Positions 6,782-14,405 of a DNA stretch of 64,000 nucleotides are shown piece by piece. How positions within the stretch are numbered: position 1 is the stretch's first letter; each line of letters starts with the position of its first letter. This stretch comes from Marinobacter sp. DY40_1A1 (lineage in GTDB: Bacteria; Pseudomonadota; Gammaproteobacteria; Pseudomonadales; Oleiphilaceae), in the NCBI RefSeq assembly GCF_016597815.1, contig NZ_VCHA01000001.1, forward strand, positions 558,001-622,000, written 5' to 3'. The notes under the pieces were generated by a model. The model saw nothing but the letters and a program-made list of their open reading frames with translations, was not told where the DNA came from and did not search any database. The position numbers were made by a program, and so were the translations under genes.

Positions 6782-8740
6782 ATGGCAGGTATATCATCGT
6801 TAGGCGTTGGATCCGGGGTTCTAACCTCCGATTTGGTTGATCAGTTGGTGGCGGCAGAACGCAGGCCCACTGATGTTCGGCTGGATCAGAAAACAGAACG
6901 TACTGAGGCGCTGATTTCGGCTTACGGCATGCTGCGTAGCGCCGTTACAGAGCTGCGGCTGCCAATGCGACAGCTTGGTTCTGCGGATGCGATGAAGTCA
7001 TTCTCTGCTACGTCATCCGGTAGCAATATGGAAGTCTCGGTTGATGCCGGTAAGGCAGCCAGGGGCTCGTACAGTGTGGATGTGGTTGGTCTTGCTGAGT
7101 CGCAAGCACTGGCGAGTACCGAAACCTTTGCCGATCGCGACGCCACAAGTGTTGGCCGGGGCACCATTACCCTTCAGGTGGGCGATAAAACCACTGAGAT
7201 TACCATTGATTCCAGCAACGATACCCTTCAGGGCTTGGCAAATGCCATTAATGAAGCCAATGGTGGTGTGTCTGCTGGCGTAATTGATACAGGTAGCGGA
7301 TACCGGCTTACGCTTTCCGCCGATGAAACCGGTACAGCCAATGCAGTGAAAATTACGGCTACGGAAGATGCCGGTGCTGAGGGGCTTGCAAGCTTTGCTT
7401 TTGACCCTGCAGATGCAGCAGCCAATCCCAAGATGGAGCAAACCATTACCGCTGCCGATGCGCAGATGAAGATTAATGGTGTACTGATTACCCGTTCCAC
7501 GAACACCGTAGAAAACGTTGTAGATGGACTGACGTTTAACCTGAAAGAGACTGGCCAATCCACAGTTAAGGTTGAGCAGGACACGGCCAAGGTGGCAGAG
7601 CGTGTTCAGGCGTTTGTAGATAAGTTCAATGAGCTGCAAGGCACAATCAGAGAGCTTTCGACGTTTAATAGCGACACTGGTCAGGGCAGTATTCTGACGG
7701 GCGACTCTACCGTTCGTAATATCCAGAATCAGCTGAAAAGTGTGCTAACGAGCATTATTCCTGGGCTCGAAAACGCCAGCGTGCGCAGTTTGGCGGATGT
7801 GGGGATAGGTTCTGACTTCCGTACAGGTGAGCTGCAGTTTGATAGCCAAAAGTTTCAGCAGAAGCTGCGTGAAAACCCCGATGATGTGACTGCGCTGTTT
7901 GCAGAGCAGGGCAGAACGACAGATTCCCAGGTAGAGTTTGTTCGCACTGGCTCAAACACGGTGCCGGGTGGTTACGATATCAATGTTACCCAGATGGCGA
8001 CTCGCGGTAGTTTGAATTTTGCTCCGGTTGCCTCGATTGATGTGGCAGCGGATAGCAGCTTTACCTTCCAGATAGATGGTGAAACCAGTGCGACTGTTTC
8101 GATTGCTGCTGGTACCTATTCGGGTGCGGATTTTGCCACAGCTATTCAAACTGCTTTGGCGGATAACCCGGCGCTTAAAGCAGCAGACCGTTCTGTTCAG
8201 GTGGCATACGATGCTACTGAGGGGCTTACATTTACGTCAAACCGTTTTGGTAGTGACTCGAACGTGAGCCTTACAGGCCTGGCGAATGTTACAGGCTTGA
8301 GTACAAGCACGGGTACTGCCGGGCTGGATGTTAAAGGTACGATTAATGGCCAAGTAGCAGAAGGCGACGGTCAAGTGTTGTACCTGGCAAACAGTGGCAG
8401 TAACAAAGCTGCCGGATTGCAGGTGCGTATTACTGGCGGTGATGTGGGTAGTCGGGGTGCAGTCAACTTCATTGAAGGTGTTAGTGAGCGTGCTGTTGAT
8501 GCCATTACCAGCATTCTTGGCGCCGAAGGTGCACTGAGTTCTCGTACCGAGTCGCTGAACCGAGACTTGGAACGAATTCAGGAAGATCGCATCAAGCTGG
8601 ATTTGAAGATTGAAAGCTATCAGGCGCGGCTTGTGGCGCAGTTCAGCACCGCAGACTCGCTGATTGCTCAGCTCAACAACACCCGAGATTACGTGACCCA
8701 GCAGCTTGAAGCCCTGGCACCACAGAACAACCGTAAGTAA
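6782..8740 (+). CDS. fliD: Flagellar filament capping protein FliD
   Basis: This 652-residue FliD (HAP2) forms the cap at the filament tip and catalyses insertion of flagellin. The N-terminal FliD_N region begins MAGISSLGVGSGVLTSDLVDQLV, a classic start. Flagellin hook IN motifs occur near residues 130-180 and 395-450. The C-terminal FliD_C coiled coil ends with IAQLNNTRDYVTQQLEAL. It is longer than the roughly 450-480 residues of most FliD proteins; the extra length is in the surface domains, where a second IN-like block (about 390-540) is visible. A perfect sigma-28 promoter precedes it and fliS follows 11 nt later, so the two form an operon. Confidence 0.93.
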   Translation: MAGISSLGVGSGVLTSDLVDQLVAAERRPTDVRLDQKTERTEALISAYGMLRSAVTELRLPMRQLGSADAMKSFSATSSGSNMEVSVDAGKAARGSYSVDVVGLAESQALASTETFADRDATSVGRGTITLQVGDKTTEITIDSSNDTLQGLANAINEANGGVSAGVIDTGSGYRLTLSADETGTANAVKITATEDAGAEGLASFAFDPADAAANPKMEQTITAADAQMKINGVLITRSTNTVENVVDGLTFNLKETGQSTVKVEQDTAKVAERVQAFVDKFNELQGTIRELSTFNSDTGQGSILTGDSTVRNIQNQLKSVLTSIIPGLENASVRSLADVGIGSDFRTGELQFDSQKFQQKLRENPDDVTALFAEQGRTTDSQVEFVRTGSNTVPGGYDINVTQMATRGSLNFAPVASIDVAADSSFTFQIDGETSATVSIAAGTYSGADFATAIQTALADNPALKAADRSVQVAYDATEGLTFTSNRFGSDSNVSLTGLANVTGLSTSTGTAGLDVKGTINGQVAEGDGQVLYLANSGSNKAAGLQVRITGGDVGSRGAVNFIEGVSERAVDAITSILGAEGALSSRTESLNRDLERIQEDRIKLDLKIESYQARLVAQFSTADSLIAQLNNTRDYVTQQLEALAPQNNRK

Positions 8741-8751
8741 CGAGGTTTACG

Positions 8752-9153
8752 ATGAAAGGCTTAAAAGCGTACCAACAGGTAAACACCCAGACCAGCATCA
8801 CCGATGCTGATCCGCACAAGCTGATCCAGTTGCTATACAACGGTGCGCTGGAGCGGATTAACATGGCCAAAGCGCGTATGCAGGCCAAGGATTACGCTGG
8901 CAAGGGGCAGTTGATTGGCAAAGCCATTGAAATCATCGGCGGCCTTAAAAGCTTTCTGGATTTTGAAAAAGGCGGCGACTTAGCTGCGCGCCTCGAAGGT
9001 TTGTACGACTACATGGAGCGTACCCTTCTGGAGGCCAGTGCCAAGAACGATATGGCCAAGTTGGATGAAGTTGCAGATCTGCTGCGCTCAATCAAAGATG
9101 GTTGGGATGGCATTCGCGAAGAGGCGGTATCTAAGTCAGCTCAGGTTGGTTGA
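8752..9153 (+). CDS. fliS: Flagellar export chaperone FliS
   Basis: This 133-residue, all-helical FliS is the cytoplasmic chaperone that binds the flagellin C-terminus and prevents premature polymerisation. Typical features are YQQVNTQTSITDADPHKLIQ at residues 7-26 and LLYNGALERINMAKARM next to it. The end (DLLRSIKDGWDGIRE) is also standard. It is 11 nt downstream of fliD and shares its promoter. In Pseudomonas relatives, fliS is followed directly by a FliT/FleP-like gene and fleQ. Here argG follows instead, and the FliT-like gene and fleQ are about 47 kb away. Confidence 0.93.
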   Translation: MKGLKAYQQVNTQTSITDADPHKLIQLLYNGALERINMAKARMQAKDYAGKGQLIGKAIEIIGGLKSFLDFEKGGDLAARLEGLYDYMERTLLEASAKNDMAKLDEVADLLRSIKDGWDGIREEAVSKSAQVG

Positions 9154-9188
9154 TTTGCCTCGCCTCTAGTTGATCGCTTCTTTCTAAG

Positions 9189-9217
9189 CGCCCTTCTCCT
9201 GCTAAAGGTGAAGGGCG
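9189..9217 (+). terminator. Hairpin after fliS, possible terminator
   Basis: CGCCCTTC (9189-9196) and GAAGGGCG (9210-9217) form a perfect 8-bp stem with a 13-nt loop. No T-run follows, so it may be a weak or Rho-assisted terminator between fliS and argG. Confidence 0.4.
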
Positions 9218-9312
9218 TGAGTGCTCGCCCCTAATAGCCAACTCCCCCGCACTCCCGTACAATACGCCCCTTCTTTTCAATACATCCATTCTGTTCAGTC
9301 TGGAGCACAAAT

Positions 9313-10524
9313 ATGTCTGATATCAAAAAGGTAGTTCTGGCCTATTCTGGCGGCCTGGATACCTCCGTTATTGTTCGGTGGTTGCAAGATACTTATAACT
9401 GTGACGTGGTCACTTTTACCGCCGACATCGGCCAGGGTGAGGAAGTTGAGCCGGCGCGTGCGAAAGCAGAAGCCTTGGGCGTGAAGGAAATATACATCGA
9501 GGACCTGCGCGAGGAGTTTGTGCGCGATTACGTGTTCCCGATGTTCCGTGCCAATACGGTTTATGAAGGCGAGTACCTGCTGGGTACATCCATCGCTCGC
9601 CCGCTGATTGCCAAGCGTTTGATTGATATTGCCAACAAAACAGGTGCAGATGCGATTTCCCACGGCGCGACGGGTAAGGGTAATGACCAGGTTCGTTTCG
9701 AGCTGGGTGCTTATGCGCTCAAGCCGGGTGTTAAGGTTATCGCGCCTTGGCGTGAGTGGGATCTGAACTCCCGTGAGAAGCTGTTGGCATACTGTGCTGA
9801 GCGCAATATTCAGGTCGACATGAAGAAAGGCAAATCGCCTTACTCCATGGATGCCAACCTGCTGCACATTTCTTACGAAGGCATGAATCTGGAAGATCCT
9901 TGGTCAGAAGCTGAGGATGATATGTGGCGCTGGAGTGTGTCTCCGGAAGCAGCACCAGACAAGCCCACCTACATCGAACTGACCTACCGCAAGGGCGACA
10001 TTGTTGCCATTGATGGTGTCGAGATGAAGGCTCACGAAGTGCTGGAAAACCTGAACAAGGTTGCTGGCGCTAACGGTATTGGCCGTTTGGATATTGTTGA
10101 GAACCGCTACGTGGGCATGAAGTCCCGTGGCTGTTACGAAACACCGGGCGGCACCATTATGCTGCGTGCGCACCGTGCTATCGAGTCCATCACTCTGGAT
10201 CGCGAAGTGGCGCACCTTAAAGACAGCCTGATGCCGCGCTATGCGTCTGTTATCTACAACGGTTACTGGTGGTCCCCGGAGCGTGAAGCTCTGCAGGCAT
10301 TGATCGACCAGACTCAGGAATACGTGAACGGTGTTGTTCGCCTGAAGCTTTACAAGGGCAACGTGGATGTTGTTGGCCGTAAGTCTGAGGATTCTCTGTT
10401 CGATGAAACCATCGCGACCTTCGAGGAAGATCACGGTGCATACGATCAGAAAGATGCAGAAGGGTTCATCAAGCTGAACGCTTTGCGCCTGCGGATTGCC
10501 GCTGGCAAAGGCCGTAAGCTCTAA
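9313..10524 (+). CDS. argG: Argininosuccinate synthase
   Basis: This 403-residue protein catalyses the ATP-dependent condensation of citrulline and aspartate, the penultimate step of arginine synthesis. The N-type ATP pyrophosphatase P-loop [10 protein letters not shown] lies at residues 10-19, and the second signature [15 protein letters not shown] near residues 117-131. Length and both signatures match the short bacterial ArgG type. The gene stands alone between fliS and a long-hairpin repeat (10543-10653) that begins 18 nt after its stop, where a terminator would be expected. Confidence 0.97.
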   Translation: MSDIKKVVLAYSGGLDTSVIVRWLQDTYNCDVVTFTADIGQGEEVEPARAKAEALGVKEIYIEDLREEFVRDYVFPMFRANTVYEGEYLLGTSIARPLIAKRLIDIANKTGADAISHGATGKGNDQVRFELGAYALKPGVKVIAPWREWDLNSREKLLAYCAERNIQVDMKKGKSPYSMDANLLHISYEGMNLEDPWSEAEDDMWRWSVSPEAAPDKPTYIELTYRKGDIVAIDGVEMKAHEVLENLNKVAGANGIGRLDIVENRYVGMKSRGCYETPGGTIMLRAHRAIESITLDREVAHLKDSLMPRYASVIYNGYWWSPEREALQALIDQTQEYVNGVVRLKLYKGNVDVVGRKSEDSLFDETIATFEEDHGAYDQKDAEGFIKLNALRLRIAAGKGRKL

Positions 10525-10542
10525 AAAACTGACTCTTAGCCT

Positions 10543-10653
10543 GACCAAGGCCGGTGCAGCCGCCCAGAAAACGCCCGTAAATACGTCCCTGTAGGGCTCG
10601 GTCGCGCCATCCCTGGCGCTCCACGTTTCTGGGCGGCTGCACCGGCCTTGGTC
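10543..10653 (+). repeat. Long hairpin repeat, copy 1
   Basis: Perfect 28-bp arms (10543-10570 and 10626-10653) enclose a 55-nt loop. The arms end at the loop with CCCAGAAA. Inside the loop are GCGCCATCCCTGGCGC, a 6-bp hairpin with a TCCC loop, and TAC-GTCCCT-GTA, a second small stem. The loop is conserved with four other copies in the window, while the outer arms are not. It lies just after argG and before the MazF-type module. A T-run is lacking. Confidence 0.9.
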
Positions 10654-10753
10654 GTTCTGAGTTGAGAGTCTGCCTTTGATTGCCAACACTCGCTGGGAGT
10701 TCGACTTCCTATTGTGCGATACTCGTTATAGAAAGGCGGTTCCAGCAGGAGGC

Positions 10754-10957
10754 ATGATGGAAAACAGGGTTCAGCAGGTGATCAAAAAGCTTGAGCATCT
10801 TCCGTCAGATAGGCTATCGGAAGTCGAAGACTTCATTGACTTTTTGAGCCAGAAAGATCGTGAACATCGTATGCGCAAGGATTTCGCGCAGGGAGCAGAG
10901 GCTTCTTTCCAAAAGGTATGGGATAACGAAGATGATTCAGCCTACGACGAGTTATAA
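10754..10957 (+). CDS. Putative antitoxin of a PemK/MazF-type module
   Basis: The protein has 67 residues. The ATG at 10754 is chosen because AGGAGG precedes it at good spacing; a longer frame upstream lacks such a site. The N-terminal helix-rich segment, KLEHLPSDRLSEVEDFIDFL, resembles small DUF2281-like antitoxins. The acidic C-terminus (WDNEDDSAYDEL) is typical of antitoxin tails that wrap the toxin. The MazF-like toxin gene starts inside it and overlaps by 26 nt in another frame, so the two are translationally coupled. The module is bracketed by hairpin repeat copies 1 and 2. The family call is by resemblance and context. Confidence 0.65.
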   Translation: MMENRVQQVIKKLEHLPSDRLSEVEDFIDFLSQKDREHRMRKDFAQGAEASFQKVWDNEDDSAYDEL

Positions 10958-11288
10958 GTTTGGGGATGTGGTGCTTGTTGGCTTTCCCTTTACTAGCCTT
11001 AAAGCGACGAAAAAGCGCCCAGCAGTAATTCTCAGTTCTGCCTCATATCAAGCATACCGTCCTGATGTAGTTCTACTGGCGATAACCAGCCAGATTCGAG
11101 ATCCTCTGACTTTTGGCGAAGCTTTGATTGCTGACTGGAAACAGGCAGGTTTAATCAAGCCGTCTGTATTCAAGCCCCTGATCGCGACAGTTGAGCAAGA
11201 GATTGTTTGTAAAAAGATGGGCTCTCTCGGTGCCAATGATCAGTTGAGGCTTAAAGAGTTACTTCAGAATGTACTGGAACTTGCTTGA
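10932..11288 (+). CDS. PemK/MazF-family endoribonuclease toxin
   Basis: This 118-residue protein is of the PemK/MazF family, sequence-specific mRNA interferases that block translation. It has the family opening YKFGDVVLVGFPFTS followed by KKRPAVILSS, and the central VVLLAITSQI strand. The C-terminal region contains LIKPSVFKPLIATVEQ, corresponding to the S-x-x-x-P-x-x-I-x-T-V pattern. The start chosen at 10932 gives the normal family N-terminus (MIQPTTSYKFGD); a longer frame from 10860 adds unrelated residues. It overlaps the antitoxin gene by 26 nt. Repeat copy 2 follows 66 nt after the stop. Confidence 0.82.
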   Translation: MIQPTTSYKFGDVVLVGFPFTSLKATKKRPAVILSSASYQAYRPDVVLLAITSQIRDPLTFGEALIADWKQAGLIKPSVFKPLIATVEQEIVCKKMGSLGANDQLRLKELLQNVLELA

Positions 11289-11354
11289 TGTAGACAAGCA
11301 GAGTCAGGCTCAGGCTTATGTTTTAGCGTCGAGCTTGGCAGCCAGCCAGTTAGG

Positions 11355-11461
11355 CCGTAGCCGGGACCACCTCCCAGAAACGTGAAGCGCCAGGGATGGC
11401 GCGACCGAGCCCTACAGGGAAGTATTTACGGGCGTTTTCTGGGAGGTGGTCCCGGCTACGG
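11355..11461 (-). repeat. Long hairpin repeat, copy 2
   Basis: Perfect 26-bp arms (11355-11380 and 11436-11461) enclose a 55-nt loop. The loop, read on the minus strand, is identical to that of copy 1 at 53 of 55 positions. The inner arm end (CCCAGAAA) is also shared, but the outer arms differ completely. It separates the MazF-like toxin gene from the convergent AraC-family regulator, and the two copies bracket the toxin-antitoxin module in opposite orientation. Confidence 0.9.
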
Positions 11462-11471
11462 GCGTTTACGC

Positions 11472-12497
11472 TCAGCTAGCAGGCTCCGATTGCCGAAACT
11501 CGCCAGGCGTCTTCCCCGCCACCGCTTTGAATTTCCGGTGAAACGAAGTAGTTTCGCTGTACCCCAGTCTTAACGCGATATCCGGAATGCTCATGTCACT
11601 GTTCAGCAAATAATCTTCCGCCATTTTCTGGCGAACTTCATCCAGCAACTTCTGATAAGAAACCCCTTCCTGGCTTAGCTTTCGCTGCAGGGTTCTGCTC
11701 GTTATTCCTAAATCTTCCGCCACCATGTCTTGCCGGGTTATGCCGTGCATCAGTTGTTTCTGAATGCTGTGCTTTACCTGCGATGTCAGGTCGGTGTCTG
11801 TATCCAGCGATGCGAGCTGGGTGAGGGCGTGGGCTTCCAGGGTTTTTCGTAGCATGGGGTCTGGCTGTCGCAGGCGGGTTTCCAGTAGTTCCTTTTTGAG
11901 GCTGATGGAATCCACGTCAGCACCAAACTGCACAGGGCAGTTCCAACGATTCAGGTAGGCTTGTTCGAGCTCACTGCCGGGTGATTGTCGCATCAGGCGC
12001 ACATGGGTGGGGGAAGCCGCCTCATCATCAGCTAGCCACCGAGCGTAGTTGATCCAGGAGGCAAACACGTTGTCGATAACCTGTGGTCGCACAACCGGGT
12101 CGTTGTAGTTGCAGTTCCAAATGAGCTTTATGGAATCCTTATCCATGGCCAGTGCGGTTGTGCCCATGTCGCCTACGAGCTTTTCAAAGGGCGCAATGCG
12201 GGCTACTGCTTCCCCCAGGGTTACGCAACTCATGGTGATGTAGCCCAGCACGCTGTAGGAGCCTGGCTGCACAAAATCGCCGGTTTCCAGCCCGAGTATG
12301 GGGTTGCTGGTGAGTTCGCAGAGTAAAAGAATGAAGTGCTGAAACTGGTCGCCGTTTATCCGGCCATCGTCAGAACCCAGAATGGCGGGGTCAAGGCCTG
12401 CTTTAGTGAACAGCGCAGAGGTGTCGGCACCAATGGATTCGGCGGCGCGCACATACTGGCGCAGGGCAGCAACGGAGGCAGTTCCTAGGTTTGTCAT
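11472..12497 (-). CDS. AraC-family transcriptional regulator
   Basis: This 341-residue regulator has an N-terminal arabinose-binding-like domain (PF12625 type, about residues 15-210) and a C-terminal double helix-turn-helix of AraC/XylS type. The second HTH is visible as IPDIALRLGYSETTSFHRKFKAVAG near residues 305-330, ending with the usual P-G-E-F-R. This domain combination occurs in OruR/ArgR-like and many alkane or lipid regulators of Pseudomonas and Marinobacter. No target gene is adjacent, and the ligand is unknown. Upstream there is 322 nt without a gene. Confidence 0.88.
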   Translation of the reverse strand: MTNLGTASVAALRQYVRAAESIGADTSALFTKAGLDPAILGSDDGRINGDQFQHFILLLCELTSNPILGLETGDFVQPGSYSVLGYITMSCVTLGEAVARIAPFEKLVGDMGTTALAMDKDSIKLIWNCNYNDPVVRPQVIDNVFASWINYARWLADDEAASPTHVRLMRQSPGSELEQAYLNRWNCPVQFGADVDSISLKKELLETRLRQPDPMLRKTLEAHALTQLASLDTDTDLTSQVKHSIQKQLMHGITRQDMVAEDLGITSRTLQRKLSQEGVSYQKLLDEVRQKMAEDYLLNSDMSIPDIALRLGYSETTSFHRKFKAVAGKTPGEFRQSEPAS

Positions 12498-12819
12498 GAT
12501 GGGTTTGTCACGATTACAGCACGGTTGTTTATAGGTGTTATCGGGGGAGTATAACGAAACTTGTGCTGAACAACTTAAACGAATGGTTTGCGGGGAGCAA
12601 AAAACAAAAAGGCCAGCAAAAGAGCTGGCCTAAAGAGAGAGAACAAACGAAAGTGCCTGAAAAATTCGTTAATTCGGTGGATTCCCATTTGACGGCGGAG
12701 GTACAACACGGCTCCTCCGCCATGGGGGATACTGCTTAAATCCACAATCTCAGAATAGGGCTTTCGCTTGCCTGTGTCTGTGCGTGATGTGTGTCTCAGT
12801 GTTACATATTGTTCCCGGC
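12498..12819. other. Gene-free stretch between regulator genes
   Basis: No credible gene was found in these 322 nt. It contains the terminator of the response regulator gene (12601-12631, minus) and a GGCGGAGG/CCTCCGCC hairpin (12694-12721) of unknown role. It must also hold the promoter of the AraC-family gene, which was not recognised. A 61-codon open frame on the minus strand runs through the terminator and is not believed. Confidence 0.6.
12601..12631 (-). terminator. Intrinsic terminator of the response regulator gene
   Basis: On the minus strand, AGGCCAGC and GCTGGCCT pair around a TCTTTT loop and are followed by TTTTGTTTTTT. This is a strong factor-independent terminator about 190 nt after the response regulator stop. 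Confidence 0.9.
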
Positions 12820-13791
12820 TCAGGCGTTTGCACCTATCTCCGGCACAGTTTCAGTAAAGCGCCTTGTTTCGTAGGCATCTACAAGGCCGTGTACAGCCGC
12901 TTGTTCCATATCCCGAATGGAAGGCGTGCCGTTTTGAGCATCGGCTTTGCACAGCACCATGCCGGCCTCAACTGAAATATACCCGGCCGTTGTTTTCAGG
13001 GCTTTGTGGTTAATGCCATCGAATACCCGGCGAAAGGCTGTGGTGGTGCAATGGTCGCTGTTCGGGAAATAGGCAATCAGGGCGAACTGGTTGTCGCCTA
13101 CACGGCAGAGAACATCAATAGGGCGAATAAGCGTGCTCAGCCTGCGCGCAATGCCAACCGCCAGTTCAGACATTACAGTGGGCGGGTGTTTGCGCTTCAA
13201 ATCCTGCCAGTTGCGAATGCCGCAAAGCACGTAGGCTGAGGTGCCACCCCGGGATTCTGCGTGCCGAAGCATTTTGGTGAGGCGGTCACGCCCGTAACGG
13301 TTGTTGCAAAGCCCGGTTTCCAAATCAATAACATTGCTGGATTCCAGTTCGCGATTGTTATCGATGAGCAATGCATTGGCACGCAGCAACGTGTTCTGGC
13401 GATCCGCCATGCGGTCTGCAGCAAAAACCCGGGGGATCAGTTGCTTGGTCATGTCGGATTTGTAAATGAAGTCATCCACGCCCCGGTCGAACGCTAACGC
13501 CAGGGCTTCAACGCTTTCCCGGGCGGTCAGGAGGATTACATAGGTGTAGTGATTGGTTTGTTCGTCCAGCTGGCGTACCTTGTCGGTTAGTTGCAACCCG
13601 TCCATTTCAGGCATTAACCAGTCGGCAATCAGTACACTCACCGCGCGCTGTTCCATCAGCTTCAGGGCCGCAGGGGCATTGTTGGCTATGCGTACGTCGC
13701 GATATCCGGCATTTCGCAGAGTTCGGCCAACCACCATACTGCTGAATTTCGCGTCGTCTACTACGAGGATAGGGAGATCCAGATTCGGCAT
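12820..13791 (-). CDS. Response regulator with a degenerate GGDEF domain
   Basis: The 323-residue protein has an N-terminal receiver domain (residues 5-125) with acidic D12 and D13, phospho-acceptor D57 within LIADWLMPEMDG and the conserved K111. The C-terminal domain (about 155-310) has the GGDEF fold pattern. It opens with DLETGLCNNRYGRDRL, the usual D-x-L-T-G-L-x-N-R-R position, but the catalytic loop at 231-236 reads VGDNQF instead of GG(D/E)EF. A diguanylate cyclase activity is therefore doubtful; it may act as a binding or scaffold module. The next gene across the divergent spacer encodes YajQ, itself linked to c-di-GMP binding. The cognate kinase is not in the window. Confidence 0.85.
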   Translation of the reverse strand: MPNLDLPILVVDDAKFSSMVVGRTLRNAGYRDVRIANNAPAALKLMEQRAVSVLIADWLMPEMDGLQLTDKVRQLDEQTNHYTYVILLTARESVEALALAFDRGVDDFIYKSDMTKQLIPRVFAADRMADRQNTLLRANALLIDNNRELESSNVIDLETGLCNNRYGRDRLTKMLRHAESRGGTSAYVLCGIRNWQDLKRKHPPTVMSELAVGIARRLSTLIRPIDVLCRVGDNQFALIAYFPNSDHCTTTAFRRVFDGINHKALKTTAGYISVEAGMVLCKADAQNGTPSIRDMEQAAVHGLVDAYETRRFTETVPEIGANA

Positions 13792-13907
13792 TGTTACCTA
13801 CTTTTACCAGTCCATTGTCAGATGCGGGGATTTCCGGGGCTTGGTATGCTTGGCCCTTAATTTCAAGCAACGAGTATACTCGCTACAGCTCCTGGAGAAT
13901 AACGATC

Positions 13908-14390
13908 ATGCCTTCTTTTGACATTGTTTCTGAAATTGATATGCACGAAGTGACCAATGCGGTGGACAAAGCCAAGAAAGATCTGGGTAATCGCTGGGAT
14001 TTTAAAAATGTAGATGCGGATATCGAGATGGATGATAAGGGCGTAAGTGTGAGTGCTGAGCAGGAATTTCAGCTTGAGCAGTTGATCGACATTCTGCGCA
14101 TGGCGTTTGCCAGCCGCGATATTGATGGTCGTGCACTTGCAGAGAACGGTGAAAGCAAATCCGGCAAACTGATCAAGCAGCATTTTGTGCTGAAACAGGG
14201 CCTTGAAACCGATATGGCAAAAAAGATCGTGAAGCTGATCAAAGAGGCCAAGTTGAAAGTGCAATCCAGCATTCAGGGTGACAAAGTGCGGGTAACCGGC
14301 AAGAAGCGGGACGATCTGCAAACCGCGATAGCCCTGCTGCGTGAGACCGAATTAGACGTACCCCTGCAGTTCAATAATTTCCGCGACTGA
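13908..14390 (+). CDS. yajQ: YajQ-family nucleotide-binding protein
   Basis: This 160-residue YajQ protein starts MPSFDIVSEIDMHEVTNAVD, the conserved family N-terminus, and ends with ALLRETELDVPLQFNNFRD, also invariant. Family members bind c-di-GMP or other nucleotides and have been linked to gene regulation in several gammaproteobacteria. The ATG at 13908 follows a CTGGAG ribosome binding site; longer frames begin in the divergent regulator gene region. Its stop is followed within 5 nt by a GGAGG that serves the next gene, ampG. Confidence 0.92.
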   Translation: MPSFDIVSEIDMHEVTNAVDKAKKDLGNRWDFKNVDADIEMDDKGVSVSAEQEFQLEQLIDILRMAFASRDIDGRALAENGESKSGKLIKQHFVLKQGLETDMAKKIVKLIKEAKLKVQSSIQGDKVRVTGKKRDDLQTAIALLRETELDVPLQFNNFRD

Positions 14391-14405
14391 TTCGGAGGCT
14401 CCACC

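Noticed and set aside
10543..11461. Hairpin copies 1 and 2 as ends of an insertion sequence
   Set aside because: No transposase frame lies between them, there are no target-site duplications that I can see, and single copies occur elsewhere.
12538..12723. A 61-codon open frame on the minus strand between the AraC-family and response regulator genes
   Set aside because: It runs straight through a strong intrinsic terminator, has no recognisable protein features and no good ribosome binding site.
13006..13497. Open frames antisense to the response regulator gene
   Set aside because: They are shadows of the regulator coding sequence on the other strand, with no family resemblance.
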